A program made the position numbers and the translations under genes. Source: Sutterella wadsworthensis (lineage in GTDB: Bacteria; Pseudomonadota; Gammaproteobacteria; Burkholderiales; Burkholderiaceae_F). Taken from it: 64,000 nt of DNA. Shown piece by piece: positions 1 to 7,350 of the stretch (positions are counted from its first letter, which is position 1; each line of letters opens with the position of its first letter). The stretch spans positions 1 to 64,000 of the forward strand of contig NZ_QNRV01000011.1 in assembly GCF_003315195.1 (NCBI RefSeq). Reading direction: 5' to 3'. The notes below the pieces were generated by a model, which worked only from the letters and a program-made list of their open reading frames with translations, made no database searches and was not told the origin of the DNA.

Positions 1-87
1 TCGACTCTGCCGAGTTGCTAGTCCTTCCCGCGACCGGGCGGACAGTGGACTTTCACCACACAATCACACGTGCGCTGCCGGGCGCAC

Positions 88-125
88 AAAAAAAAGAGGA
101 GGCGATTCATTTCGAATCGCCTCCT
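88..125 (-). terminator. Intrinsic terminator of RNA A
   Basis: A perfect 12-bp stem (97-108 with 114-125, loop 109-113) is followed on the minus strand by a run of eight T (95-88). Confidence 0.85.
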
Positions 126-239
126 ACAGGAGACCCCAAGGCGCTGCTGCTCCATTAAGGGAGAACTTTGCGTTCTCCGGAGCGGCTGGACCGCGGAACC
201 GACCCCTGGTTCCCTGCTGCGATCTCAGCGCCTTGCTTG
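88..239 (-). ncRNA. Putative small RNA A (paralog of the RNA at 3464-3649)
   Basis: No known family is recognised. On the minus strand a promoter (246-274) is followed by about 150 nt that fold on themselves and end in a strong terminator. The 5' end (226-235) pairs perfectly over 10 bp with 137-146. Inside is a hairpin with stem GGAACC/GGUUCC and loop AGGGGUC, then an arm with a GGAGAAC/GUUCUCC tip. After the closing stem comes UCUCCUGU (126-133), complementary to a Shine-Dalgarno core and exactly shared with RNA B. The reading frame across this interval has no recognisable protein. Transcript ends are estimated from the promoter and the T-tract. Confidence 0.6.
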
Positions 240-245
240 AGATGA

Positions 246-274
246 AGTATGCGCTGATTGAGAACAATTCGCAA
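246..274 (-). promoter_or_regulatory. Sigma70-like promoter with Fur-box-like palindrome for RNA A
   Basis: On the minus strand TTGCGA (269-274) lies 17 nt from CATACT (246-251). The spacer contains GAATTGTTCTCAATC, an imperfect palindrome similar to known Fur operators. The promoter in front of RNA B has the same -35, the same 17-nt spacer and a similar palindrome, so the arrangement is conserved between paralogs. Fur control is an inference from operator shape. Confidence 0.5.
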
Positions 275-658
275 TAGCGGATGGAAAAATAATCCTGACA
301 AGATACGTAAGGATTGATGCCAGTCAATCCAGATCCCCCTAAGGAGTAGATCAAAGGGCTGACGTGGAAACCCGAAATTTTTAGCGATATTCAATTTACT
401 GCACTAAGCAGTTTTATCGATATCTGTTGGAAATAATCATGAAGTCGTGCATATATAAGGAAACTGTGCAGTAAAAAATAGAAATCTGCATGCGCGAATC
501 ATTGCTCTGCGGTAAATTTTGCAAACACCGACAGCGAGAACAAAGCTTTTGTTTCAGATGCCGTCGGTTCCCAGTCCACTTCATCAATTGAGGCTTGCGT
601 TTGAAAAAGCGCACTGCTCCCGAAATGAAAACCTGGTTTAGCAACCGCACAACACCCC
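275..658. other. Non-coding stretch upstream of the first BASS gene
   Basis: No convincing gene on either strand. The last 60 bases (about 610-685) align with the sequence just upstream of the second BASS gene (about 2255-2314), so this is a duplicated leader. CTAAGCAGTT at 404-413 recurs at 3733-3742 near RNA B. No clear promoter was identified for the transporter. Confidence 0.4.
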
Positions 659-685
659 GAGGATCGGCACGCCAATAACGTGCCG
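659..685 (+). promoter_or_regulatory. SD-hairpin element in the first BASS leader
   Basis: A purine-rich GAGGA (659-663) is followed after one base by a perfect 7-bp hairpin, CGGCACG (665-671) with CGTGCCG (679-685), and loop CCAATAA. The start codon lies 11 nt after the stem. The second BASS gene has the same loop and spacing on a different stem sequence, which suggests selection on structure. Confidence 0.55.
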
Positions 686-696
686 CTGTGAGAGAC

Positions 697-1710
697 ATGA
701 TGAACACCTTCCTGATGATCAGCCGCTTCATGAACAAAACGTTTGCCCTTTGGGTCGTCGTATTCGGCGCCCTCGGCTTCGTTTTCCCCCAGGTCTTCAA
801 ACCGGTAGGTGCGTATGTCTCGATTCTTCTCGGCGTAGTTATGTTCGGCATGGGGCTCACGCTGACGACAGCGGACTTTCGTGAAATCTTCCGTCGTCCC
901 AAGGATGTGGCGGTCGGGATCCTCGCTCAGTTCCTGATCATGCCGCTCGCGGCTTTTGTGCTCTGCAAGGCGTTTGATCTGCCGCCTGACCTCGCTGTCG
1001 GTCTGATGCTCCTGGGCTGCGTTCCCGGCGGGACGGCGTCGAATGTCGTTACCTTCCTTGCCCGCGGCGACGTGGCGCTCTCTGTGACGGTGACCTCCTG
1101 CACGACGCTGCTTGCGCCTGTCGTGACCCCGGCTTTGATGTATGCCTTTGCGAGTCAGTGGCTCTCGATTGATCCGACGGCGATGTTTATGTCGATCGTT
1201 CAGGTGATCCTTGTTCCGATCGCCGCCGGCGTGATCGTGCACAAAATCTTCGGTGCTAAGGTCGAACGCGTGGCTGCGGTGCTCCCGATTGTGTCTGTCG
1301 GCGCGGTTGTGGTGATTGTCGCGGCAGTGGTGGCCGCTACTCGCAGCCAGATCTTGACCGCCGGCATGACAGCATTTCTTGTGGTGGCGCTGCAGAATGC
1401 CTTCGGGATGGCCCTGGGTTTTGCTGCCGGCAAGGTCTTCAGAATGGATCTTCCTAAGTGCAAGTGTCTGTGCTTTGAGGTCGGCATGCAGAATTCCGCT
1501 CTGGGCGTGGCGCTCGCCAGCGTGCACTTTGCTGCTTCTCCCATGACGGCCCTGCCGTCAGCCATCGGAGCCTTGTGGCACAACATTACAGGTCCTGTGG
1601 TGGCTACGTTCTTCCAGAAATGGCGTGCAGCGGATGAGAAGAAGTCCATTCTGGATCTGATGGAAGAAAGCATCGCCAAGGCGCGTGAAGAAAAGACCGC
1701 AGCGGTTTGA
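697..1710 (+). CDS. Bile acid:sodium symporter (BASS) family transporter, copy 1
   Basis: An inner-membrane secondary transporter of the BASS/SBF family, which in bacteria moves organic anions such as ketopantoate or bile acids with sodium; the substrate here is unknown. The 337-residue product has about nine to ten hydrophobic segments and conserved family stretches: GMGLTLTTADF, GCVPGGTASNVVTFLARGD near residue 110, and FEVGMQNSALGVALA near 260. Start ATG 697 is chosen because MMNT aligns with the start of copy 2; GTG 688 is possible. It is about 80% identical by eye to copy 2 and closely related to copy 3 (8419-9441). A terminator follows at 1738. The leader hairpin suggests translational control. 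Confidence 0.9.
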   Translation: MMNTFLMISRFMNKTFALWVVVFGALGFVFPQVFKPVGAYVSILLGVVMFGMGLTLTTADFREIFRRPKDVAVGILAQFLIMPLAAFVLCKAFDLPPDLAVGLMLLGCVPGGTASNVVTFLARGDVALSVTVTSCTTLLAPVVTPALMYAFASQWLSIDPTAMFMSIVQVILVPIAAGVIVHKIFGAKVERVAAVLPIVSVGAVVVIVAAVVAATRSQILTAGMTAFLVVALQNAFGMALGFAAGKVFRMDLPKCKCLCFEVGMQNSALGVALASVHFAASPMTALPSAIGALWHNITGPVVATFFQKWRAADEKKSILDLMEESIAKAREEKTAAV

Positions 1711-1737
1711 TGGATTTAGCCTAATAAAGTTCTCAAA

Positions 1738-1781
1738 GAGGAGACGGCGCGGAGGATCCCGCCGTCTCCTCTGTGCTTTTT
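1738..1781 (+). terminator. Terminator after BASS copy 1
   Basis: A 12-bp stem, 1738-1749 with 1760-1771, followed by a T-rich tract. Confidence 0.85.
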
Positions 1782-2284
1782 GCGGCGTCTGCGAGGGGCT
1801 TCGGTGCCGATGGATTCGGTCTGCAGACTTATGCCCGACGGCGGGAGAGTTCAATAAAAAAACGACGCCTTTGACGTCATCGTCCATGCGGCCGGCAGCC
1901 GTTTCATTGGCTTTCGCTGCAATTGTGAGACGCCTGATCGGGTCAAGTCCGAGAGGATCACCGCGCCAATGGCGCTGAGACCTTGAACATTCAGAGGCCA
2001 TGGCGGCCCTGCGCGAAACCTACGATTTTTGCATTAGGTGTTTCCGGCAATACGGCTTGGAAAACGTCAGAAAGTGATTCAAAAAAAATGAATACAACCT
2101 GCTCTACGACAGATGCCGTAGGCGCCAAAGCATGCACGCTCGTAAAGTTTTCTGACGCCCGCGCCGTTGCTGAGTCAAAACCAGAACTCCCGGCAGCGGG
2201 TTCCAATGTTTCCTGCCATGAGGCGGCGGATCCGAAAGGACCGCCGAGCAGTTGATGAAACCCTGGTTGCAATCCACAACATTT
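1782..2284. other. Intergenic region between the tandem BASS genes
   Basis: About 500 bases without a convincing gene. A run of seven A at about 1857-1863 next to a weak inverted repeat could be a minus-strand terminator remnant. The last 30 bases align with the leader of copy 1. Nothing else was recognised. Confidence 0.4.
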
Positions 2285-2314
2285 AGGGAGGCGGAGCGCC
2301 AATAACGCGCCGCC
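2285..2314 (+). promoter_or_regulatory. SD-hairpin element in the second BASS leader
   Basis: AGGGAGG (2285-2291) runs into a 9-position stem with one mismatch, 2290-2298 with 2306-2314, and loop CCAATAA (2299-2305). ATG 2326 is 11 nt after the stem, exactly as in copy 1. The stem sequence differs from copy 1 while loop and spacing are kept. No other ribosome-binding site lies close to the start codon. Confidence 0.55.
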
Positions 2315-2325
2315 CCAATCTGCCA

Positions 2326-3351
2326 ATGATGAATACGTTACTTATGCTTAGCCGCTTCGCCAACAAGACCTTTGCGCTGTGGGTGATTATTGCGGGGATA
2401 CTGGGTTTTGTTTTCCCGGACGTGTTCAAGCCCATTGGCAGCTGGATTGCGATTCTCCTCGGCGTCATGATGTTCGGCATGGGGCTCACGCTCACGACGG
2501 CCGACTTCCGTGAAATCTTCCGCCGCCCCAAGGATGTCTTCGTCGGCATTCTCGCGCAGTTCCTCATCATGCCGCTGGCAGCCTTCGTGCTCTGCAAGGC
2601 TTTTGCGCTGCCGCCGGATCTGGCTGTCGGTCTGATGCTCCTTGGCTGTGTTCCTGGGGGTACGGCTTCGAATTTGGTCACTTTCCTCGCCCGCGGTGAT
2701 GTCGCGCTGTCGGTCACGATCACTTCGTGCACGACGCTGCTTGCGCCGCTCGTTACGCCGGCTCTGATGTACTTCTTCGCCAACCAGTGGATCGCCATCA
2801 ATCCGACGGCAATGTTCCTTTCGATCGTACAGGTGATCCTGCTCCCGATCGCTGCCGGCGTCGTCGTTCATAAGGTTTTCGGGAAGAAAGCTGATCAGGC
2901 CTCTGTGGTTCTGCCGTTTGTGTCTGTTGCTACAGCAGTGGTGATCATCGCCGCGGTCGTCGCAGCAACGCGCGGTCAGTTCCTCTCGGCTGGGCTCACG
3001 GTCTTCGCTGTGGTGGCGCTGCAGAATGCTTTCGGCATGGGACTCGGTTTCCTCGCCGGTCGTCTCTTTGGAATGGATGTCGCCAAATGCAAGGCGCTCT
3101 GCTTTGAAGTAGGCATGCAGAATTCGGCCTTGGGCGTCACGCTCGCTACCGTGCACTTTGCGGCTTCGCCGATGACGGCCCTGCCGTCGGCGGTGGGTGC
3201 GCTCTGGCACAATGTCTCCGGCGCTGTGGTTGCAAGTTTCTTCCAGAAGCTTCGCGGCAACGGCGAAAAGAAGACTTTCTTTGAAGTGCTCGAAGAAAAT
3301 GCGGCAGCCAAGAAGCACGCTGCAAACGCTTCGCACAAGGCTGCGGCCTGA
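2326..3351 (+). CDS. Bile acid:sodium symporter (BASS) family transporter, copy 2
   Basis: A 341-residue inner-membrane BASS/SBF transporter in tandem with copy 1, sharing nearly all membrane segments: GMGLTLTTADFREIFRRPKD near residue 50, GGTASNLVTFLARGDVALS near 125, and FEVGMQNSALGVTLATVHF near 260. The C-terminus is a lysine- and alanine-rich cytoplasmic tail. Start ATGATG at 2326 has no Shine-Dalgarno sequence at normal distance; the purine-rich site lies on the far side of a hairpin. Single-gene transcription is suggested by the terminator at 3388. Substrate is unknown; the duplication points to related but distinct substrates or conditions. Confidence 0.9.
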   Translation: MMNTLLMLSRFANKTFALWVIIAGILGFVFPDVFKPIGSWIAILLGVMMFGMGLTLTTADFREIFRRPKDVFVGILAQFLIMPLAAFVLCKAFALPPDLAVGLMLLGCVPGGTASNLVTFLARGDVALSVTITSCTTLLAPLVTPALMYFFANQWIAINPTAMFLSIVQVILLPIAAGVVVHKVFGKKADQASVVLPFVSVATAVVIIAAVVAATRGQFLSAGLTVFAVVALQNAFGMGLGFLAGRLFGMDVAKCKALCFEVGMQNSALGVTLATVHFAASPMTALPSAVGALWHNVSGAVVASFFQKLRGNGEKKTFFEVLEENAAAKKHAANASHKAAA

Positions 3352-3387
3352 ACCTGACATTCCCTGCGGGGATCCTTGAACGAACTG

Positions 3388-3422
3388 AACGGGACTGCCT
3401 TCCTCATGGGCGGTCCCGTTTT
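3388..3422 (+). terminator. Terminator after BASS copy 2
   Basis: AACGGGAC (3388-3395) pairs with GTCCCGTT (3413-3420), followed by T residues. Confidence 0.75.
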
Positions 3423-3463
3423 GCGTCTTCTCTGCGCTCAGACCAGATTCACAGAAAAAAGGC

Positions 3464-3505
3464 AAAAAAAGGGGAGGCCGCGGACCAAGAAACGCGCGGC
3501 CTCCC
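3464..3505 (-). terminator. Intrinsic terminator of RNA B
   Basis: An 11-bp G+C-rich stem (3472-3482 with 3495-3505) followed on the minus strand by seven T (3470-3464) and a second T run further on. Confidence 0.85.
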
Positions 3506-3649
3506 GTAGTAGCAAGGAACGAACCGGACAGGAGAGTTCCGGATAATCGAAGCAGCACCACAAAGTTTCCCCGCTTTGTGTAATCGGTGCTGCTGAACCG
3601 CCAGAGCCGACCCCTTGGCTCATCAATTGGCGGAATTCGTTCCGTGTTG
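3464..3649 (-). ncRNA. Putative small RNA B (paralog of RNA A)
   Basis: Minus-strand RNA of about 185 nt with the same plan as RNA A but a different sequence. A perfect 8-bp closing helix joins 3636-3643 to 3516-3523. A first arm closes with CCGCC/GGCGG and ends in a hairpin GAGCC/GGCUC with AGGGGUC in its loop. A second arm has GCAGCACC/GGUGCUGC around a CACAAAG/CUUUGUG hairpin. A third small hairpin carries UCUCCUGU (3528-3535) in its loop. Arms are kept while the bases differ, which argues for a functional RNA. It lies between BASS copy 2 and the substrate-binding protein gene and ends in a strong terminator. Ends are estimated. Confidence 0.6.
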
Positions 3650-3655
3650 AGATGA

Positions 3656-3684
3656 ACTTTAACGCAAATGAGAAACATTCGCAA
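3656..3684 (-). promoter_or_regulatory. Sigma70-like promoter with Fur-box-like palindrome for RNA B
   Basis: TTGCGA (3679-3684) and TAAAGT (3656-3661) are 17 nt apart on the minus strand. The spacer reads GAATGTTTCTCATT, which matches 10 of 13 positions of AATGATAATCATT, the Fur-box core. It aligns with the promoter of RNA A. Confidence 0.5.
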
Positions 3685-3782
3685 GCAGGAAACTACAAAA
3701 TGTTATTCGGAGAAACGCTTAGGGCAGGCGGCCTAAGCAGTTAATGGTAGCGGTTTATTGATTGAGTCAAATTCGATATTTT

Positions 3783-3831
3783 GCAAAGTGAAATGCATAA
3801 GTTTCATTCGCTTTGCTTCGATAAAATCGAA
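3783..3831. promoter_or_regulatory. Operator-like inverted repeats upstream of the substrate-binding protein gene
   Basis: Two dyads sit in an A+T-rich stretch: a nested one around 3783-3816 (GCAAAG...CTTTGC enclosing TGAAA...TTTCA), and a perfect TTCGAT-AAA-ATCGAA at 3817-3831. A further TTCGAT occurs at about 3772. They could bind a repressor of the downstream gene; no regulator is assigned. Confidence 0.35.
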
Positions 3832-3922
3832 AATCAGCAATGAATACAACTGCGCGGACTGCTCTGAGACGGCTCACCGGATCTGTTGAGTGCCGCTCAA
3901 GAGCTGCCACCAAGGAGAAAAC

Positions 3923-4951
3923 ATGCAAAGCGTTCCCGACAGTCAAAATGCCGGTTCAATATCTCATGCCCAATGTCCGAGCGGCCTGCGCCGGCGGCTG
4001 ATTGCCGCGGCTGCTGCCGTGACGTTTTCTGGATTGGCCGTTTTTGGACCAGCCTTTGCAGCCGCCGAAGCGCCTCTGATAGGTGTCGTACAGCTTGTTG
4101 ATCATGAAGCTCTCAACGATTCCGTGCGCGGCATCACCGACGGCTTGAAGGCGCGGGGACTCGCCGGGAGTCTGGATCTGCAGAATGCTCACGGAGACCA
4201 GTCAACGCTCAAGACGATTGGCGACCGGTTTGTGCATAAGGACGCCAAGCTCATTTTTGCCGTTGCGACCCCTGCGGTTCAGGCCATGGCGCGCGCTACC
4301 AAGACCATTCCCATTGTGGGTGCTGCAGTGACGAGCTACACCGCAGCCAAGGTCATTAGAAGCAATGAGCATCCCGGCGGCAACGTGACGGGTGTTTCCA
4401 ATATTGGCCCGGTGGCTGCCCAGCTCGATCTCTTCATGAAGCTGGTGCCGAACGCCAAACGGGTCGGCACCATCTATAACGCCGGAGAAATCAATTCCGT
4501 CGTGCAGATTGAGCTCCTGCGAGCCGCTGCGAAGGCGCGCGGCATTGAGCTCGAAGAAGCGACGGTGACGAATCTCACGGACCTTCAGTCAGCCGTCGTG
4601 TCCATGAGCAAAAAAGTCGACGGCTTTGTCTTTCCGACCGACAACGTTGTGGTCGCCGGCATGGCGGTCGTTTTGCGCACGACGGTGCCGGCTCATCAGG
4701 TCACAGTATCGGGGGATATGGGATCACTTGCCGCCGGCTGCACGGCGGCGATGACGGTGGATTATTACACGCTCGGGCTTCAGGCCGCTCAGCTCGGCGC
4801 CGATATTCTTGAGGGCCGGAGAACCGCCGCAGAAACGCCGATCGGCGTTCAGGACGTGAAAAATCCCACTTTCAACGTGAAGGCTATGAAGCGCCTGGGA
4901 TTGGAAATTCCAGAGGACCTCAAGGCTGGAGCTCTTTTGTGGCAAAAATAA
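3923..4951 (+). CDS. ABC transporter substrate-binding protein (ABC_sub_bind/DUF534 family)
   Basis: A periplasmic solute-binding protein of the ABC_sub_bind family (TrpX-like), 342 residues. The N-terminus has basic residues at 23-25, a hydrophobic stretch to about 42 and an AFA-type cleavage site near 46. The mature part starts APLIGVVQLVDHEALND and carries typical family stretches for binding small organic solutes, including TKTIPIVGAAVT and NVTGVSNIGPV. Start ATG 3923 is chosen for AAGGAG five bases upstream; an in-frame ATG at 3890 lacks one. No permease or ATPase gene is adjacent, so the protein is an orphan here and must share a transporter encoded elsewhere. A terminator follows at 4981. 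Confidence 0.85.
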   Translation: MQSVPDSQNAGSISHAQCPSGLRRRLIAAAAAVTFSGLAVFGPAFAAAEAPLIGVVQLVDHEALNDSVRGITDGLKARGLAGSLDLQNAHGDQSTLKTIGDRFVHKDAKLIFAVATPAVQAMARATKTIPIVGAAVTSYTAAKVIRSNEHPGGNVTGVSNIGPVAAQLDLFMKLVPNAKRVGTIYNAGEINSVVQIELLRAAAKARGIELEEATVTNLTDLQSAVVSMSKKVDGFVFPTDNVVVAGMAVVLRTTVPAHQVTVSGDMGSLAAGCTAAMTVDYYTLGLQAAQLGADILEGRRTAAETPIGVQDVKNPTFNVKAMKRLGLEIPEDLKAGALLWQK

Positions 4952-4980
4952 CGAGTGACGCTTAAGCGCACTTAACACAC

Positions 4981-5010
4981 TGCCGCAGCGTGAAAGCTGC
5001 GGCATTTTTT
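4981..5010 (+). terminator. Terminator after the substrate-binding protein gene
   Basis: TGCCGCAGC (4981-4989) pairs perfectly with GCTGCGGCA (4996-5004), followed by six T. Confidence 0.9.
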
Positions 5011-5242
5011 GTTTGTCTGCTGCGGGCAGGGGTTTCGAGGAGGGCAGTCTCAGCTCTCTTGATCAGGGCTTTGCGAGAAGTTTGATAGCAGCCGCTGCGA
5101 ACTAGGTAAAATTAAAAGATCTGCCGGCACAAAAGGTCGTGAGATCGACCCCTGCGAGCCGTCAGGGAAGCAAAGAACAAAATAAATCAGAGCGAACCGT
5201 TCCAGCCACCTGCAGAGCAGACGGTTCGCGCCGAGGTCAGCC

Positions 5243-6229
5243 ATGCACGTTTTGAACATCGGTTCACTCAATATTGACAATGTATATCAGGTGCCGCATT
5301 TCCTGCGCGGCGGCGAAACTGTAGCGGCATACCGCCGTACGCTTCACGTCGGCGGCAAAGGACTCAACCAGAGCGTGGCGCTTGCCCGCGCCGGCATTGC
5401 GAGTTCTCATGCCGGGATTATTGGCCGTGACGGCGAGGTGCTGAAGAATTTTCTGGAAGCTGAAGGCGTTAATGCGGCGCATGTTGAAATGCGTGCCGAT
5501 GAAGCTTCTGGTCATACGGTCATTCAGATTTCTCCCGAAGGCGAGAATGCCATTCTTTATTACCCGGGCACCAACACCTGCCTCACGCGTGAGTTCGTGA
5601 AGAATGCCGTTTCCGATCTCAAACAGGGTGATGTTTTGCTTTTGCAAAATGAAACGAACGCCATTCGGGACGCGATTGAAATCGGCCTTGAAAAAGGACT
5701 TCGCATCGTGTTCAATCCGGCGCCGTTCGACCGTTCTGTGCCGCTTCTGCCGCTCAACCAAACGGCAGCTTTAATTCTCAATGAAGGTGAAGCCCGCGGG
5801 CTTTATTCCATGGATGAAGCGGCGGCGGAAAATCTCGACGATCTTGAGCTCCTCACGGCGCTTGGAGAACGCTATCCGAACACGACGCTCCTCATTACGC
5901 TGGGCGCCCGCGGCGTGGCCGTGCGCATTCCGGGACAGTCTCCCAAACTTTTCCCGGCCTACAGAGTTGATGCAGTGGTCGATACTACTGCGGCCGGAGA
6001 TACCTTTACGGGGTACGCTGTCCGTGCGCTGACGCTCGCATGGAATGCGGAAGAAAAGGGTGAAGATCCGGCTCGCTGCCGCGCTATTTTGGAGGACGGG
6101 ATCAAATATGCCGTGACGGCGGCAGCGCTTTCTGTGACGCGCGCCGGAGCAGCGGAATCTATTCCGCATTTTGAGGTTGTCGACGCGGTGGTGGCCGACT
6201 TGTGGGATACCGAAGGGAATCTGCGCTAA
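5243..6229 (+). CDS. PfkB-family carbohydrate kinase (ribokinase-like)
   Basis: A cytoplasmic sugar or nucleoside kinase, 328 residues. The first PfkB motif is at 37-43 (GGKGLNQ). The second is DTTAAGD at 247-253, where Asp253 is the expected catalytic base. The order of motifs and the length fit ribokinase. Its stop codon overlaps the start of a nucleoside hydrolase (TAATG), so the likely role is to phosphorylate ribose released by that enzyme. GAGGT lies upstream of ATG 5243. The first gene of a three-gene nucleoside-use cluster. Substrate choice (ribose, deoxyribose or a nucleoside) cannot be fixed from the sequence. Confidence 0.88.
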   Translation: MHVLNIGSLNIDNVYQVPHFLRGGETVAAYRRTLHVGGKGLNQSVALARAGIASSHAGIIGRDGEVLKNFLEAEGVNAAHVEMRADEASGHTVIQISPEGENAILYYPGTNTCLTREFVKNAVSDLKQGDVLLLQNETNAIRDAIEIGLEKGLRIVFNPAPFDRSVPLLPLNQTAALILNEGEARGLYSMDEAAAENLDDLELLTALGERYPNTTLLITLGARGVAVRIPGQSPKLFPAYRVDAVVDTTAAGDTFTGYAVRALTLAWNAEEKGEDPARCRAILEDGIKYAVTAAALSVTRAGAAESIPHFEVVDAVVADLWDTEGNLR

Positions 6230-7167
6230 TGACTGTTGAAAATATCCTCCTTGACTGCGATCCTGGTCTTGACGACGCGGCTGCTATTTTTTTGGCAGCC
6301 GGATCGCCCCGCATTCATGTGCTCGGCATTACGACCGTAGCGGGCAATCAGACCATCGAGCGCGTGACCAAGAACGCTTTTTTCGTGGCCAAGATGGCAG
6401 GCATGGGGGATGTTCCTATTGCCAGGGGCTCGGCACGGCCGCTTCTGCGTCCGCAGGTGCAGGTCTGCTCAGAGATTCACGGCGAAACTGGACTGGGGGT
6501 TCCGGTAGCAGAGCCTGAGCGCGATCCGGATCCGCGGCCGGCGGCTCAGTTCATCGTCGACGTTGTCATGCGGGAGCCCGAAAAGTCGGTCACGCTGGTG
6601 GCCACGGGGCCCCTCACCAATGTGGCTCTGGCCGCTCGGCTCGAGCCCAAGATCGTTGAGCGCGTCAAGCAGGTGGTTCTCATGGGCGGCGCCTGCCACA
6701 CAGGCAATGTTGGCCCGGCGATGGAGTTCAACATTGAAAACGATCCGGAAGCAGCGCATATTGTTTTTAATGAACCTTGGCAGGTGGTGATGGTCGGGCT
6801 GGACCTGACGTATCAGGCGCGCGCTGATAAGTCTGTGCGCGATGCTTTCAAAGCGATTGGCACCCCGGCAGGCGACTTTATGTACCAAACGCTCGAGACC
6901 TTTGCCGAAAACTACAAGGCATGGCGCGGCTTTGATGCTCCGCCGCTTCATGATCCCTGCGCGATGGCTTACGTCATTGATCCGACGGTTATGGAAGTGG
7001 TTCCTGTCCCGATCAATGTTGAAACGAAAGGCGCGCTGACGGCCGGCATGACGGTCTGTGATTTTCGCCGCAGAGCGCCTGAAGGCTGTCACACCTTTGC
7101 TGCGCTCAAGCTCAACGTGCCGCAGTTTTGGGAGATGCTCATCAGCTCGGTCAAAGCAATCGGGTGA
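6229..7167 (+). CDS. Inosine/uridine-preferring nucleoside hydrolase family protein
   Basis: Cleaves the N-glycosidic bond of ribonucleosides to base and ribose. The 312-residue product begins with the calcium-binding DCDPGLDD motif (residues 9-16), and the C-terminal part has LHDPCAMAY, with His241 and Asp242 at the expected catalytic and metal positions. ATG 6229 overlaps the kinase stop codon, which indicates translational coupling; an upstream GTG (6202) is inside the kinase gene and unlikely. Similar to RihA/RihB-type enzymes; base preference is not determined. Confidence 0.9.
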   Translation: MTVENILLDCDPGLDDAAAIFLAAGSPRIHVLGITTVAGNQTIERVTKNAFFVAKMAGMGDVPIARGSARPLLRPQVQVCSEIHGETGLGVPVAEPERDPDPRPAAQFIVDVVMREPEKSVTLVATGPLTNVALAARLEPKIVERVKQVVLMGGACHTGNVGPAMEFNIENDPEAAHIVFNEPWQVVMVGLDLTYQARADKSVRDAFKAIGTPAGDFMYQTLETFAENYKAWRGFDAPPLHDPCAMAYVIDPTVMEVVPVPINVETKGALTAGMTVCDFRRRAPEGCHTFAALKLNVPQFWEMLISSVKAIG

Positions 7168-7350
7168 AATGCACTGGGGCGGGTTCCGCCCAAGATGTCT
7201 GCTCCATTGCTGCCGCTCTTGGTTTTTTGCAGCTTTTGAAGGCATGAAACTGCAAAGATGGACGCAGACATTCAGAGCGCTGACGGAGAGGCCGCTTAAG
7301 GCGGCAGCTTCCGTCAGCTGCACCGACCAATTTTCATCCAAAAGCTCTGC

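Noticed and set aside
124-394. 76- and 79-codon minus-strand frames in the RNA A region
   Set aside because: They run through the structured RNA, lack ribosome-binding sites, and similar frames at RNA B are not homologous in protein sequence.
499-1527. Long minus-strand frame (342 codons) opposite BASS copy 1
   Set aside because: Antisense shadow of a high-G+C gene: composition rich in His, Arg and Asp, no family similarity, and the other two BASS genes show the same effect.
1558-2001. 147-codon minus-strand frame between the BASS genes as a possible gene
   Set aside because: Overlaps the end of BASS copy 1 and its terminator; no similarity recognised.
2338-3684. 448-codon minus-strand frame opposite BASS copy 2 and RNA B
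   Set aside because: Low-complexity Arg/Asp/His-rich product; it mirrors the transporter gene and has no ribosome-binding site.
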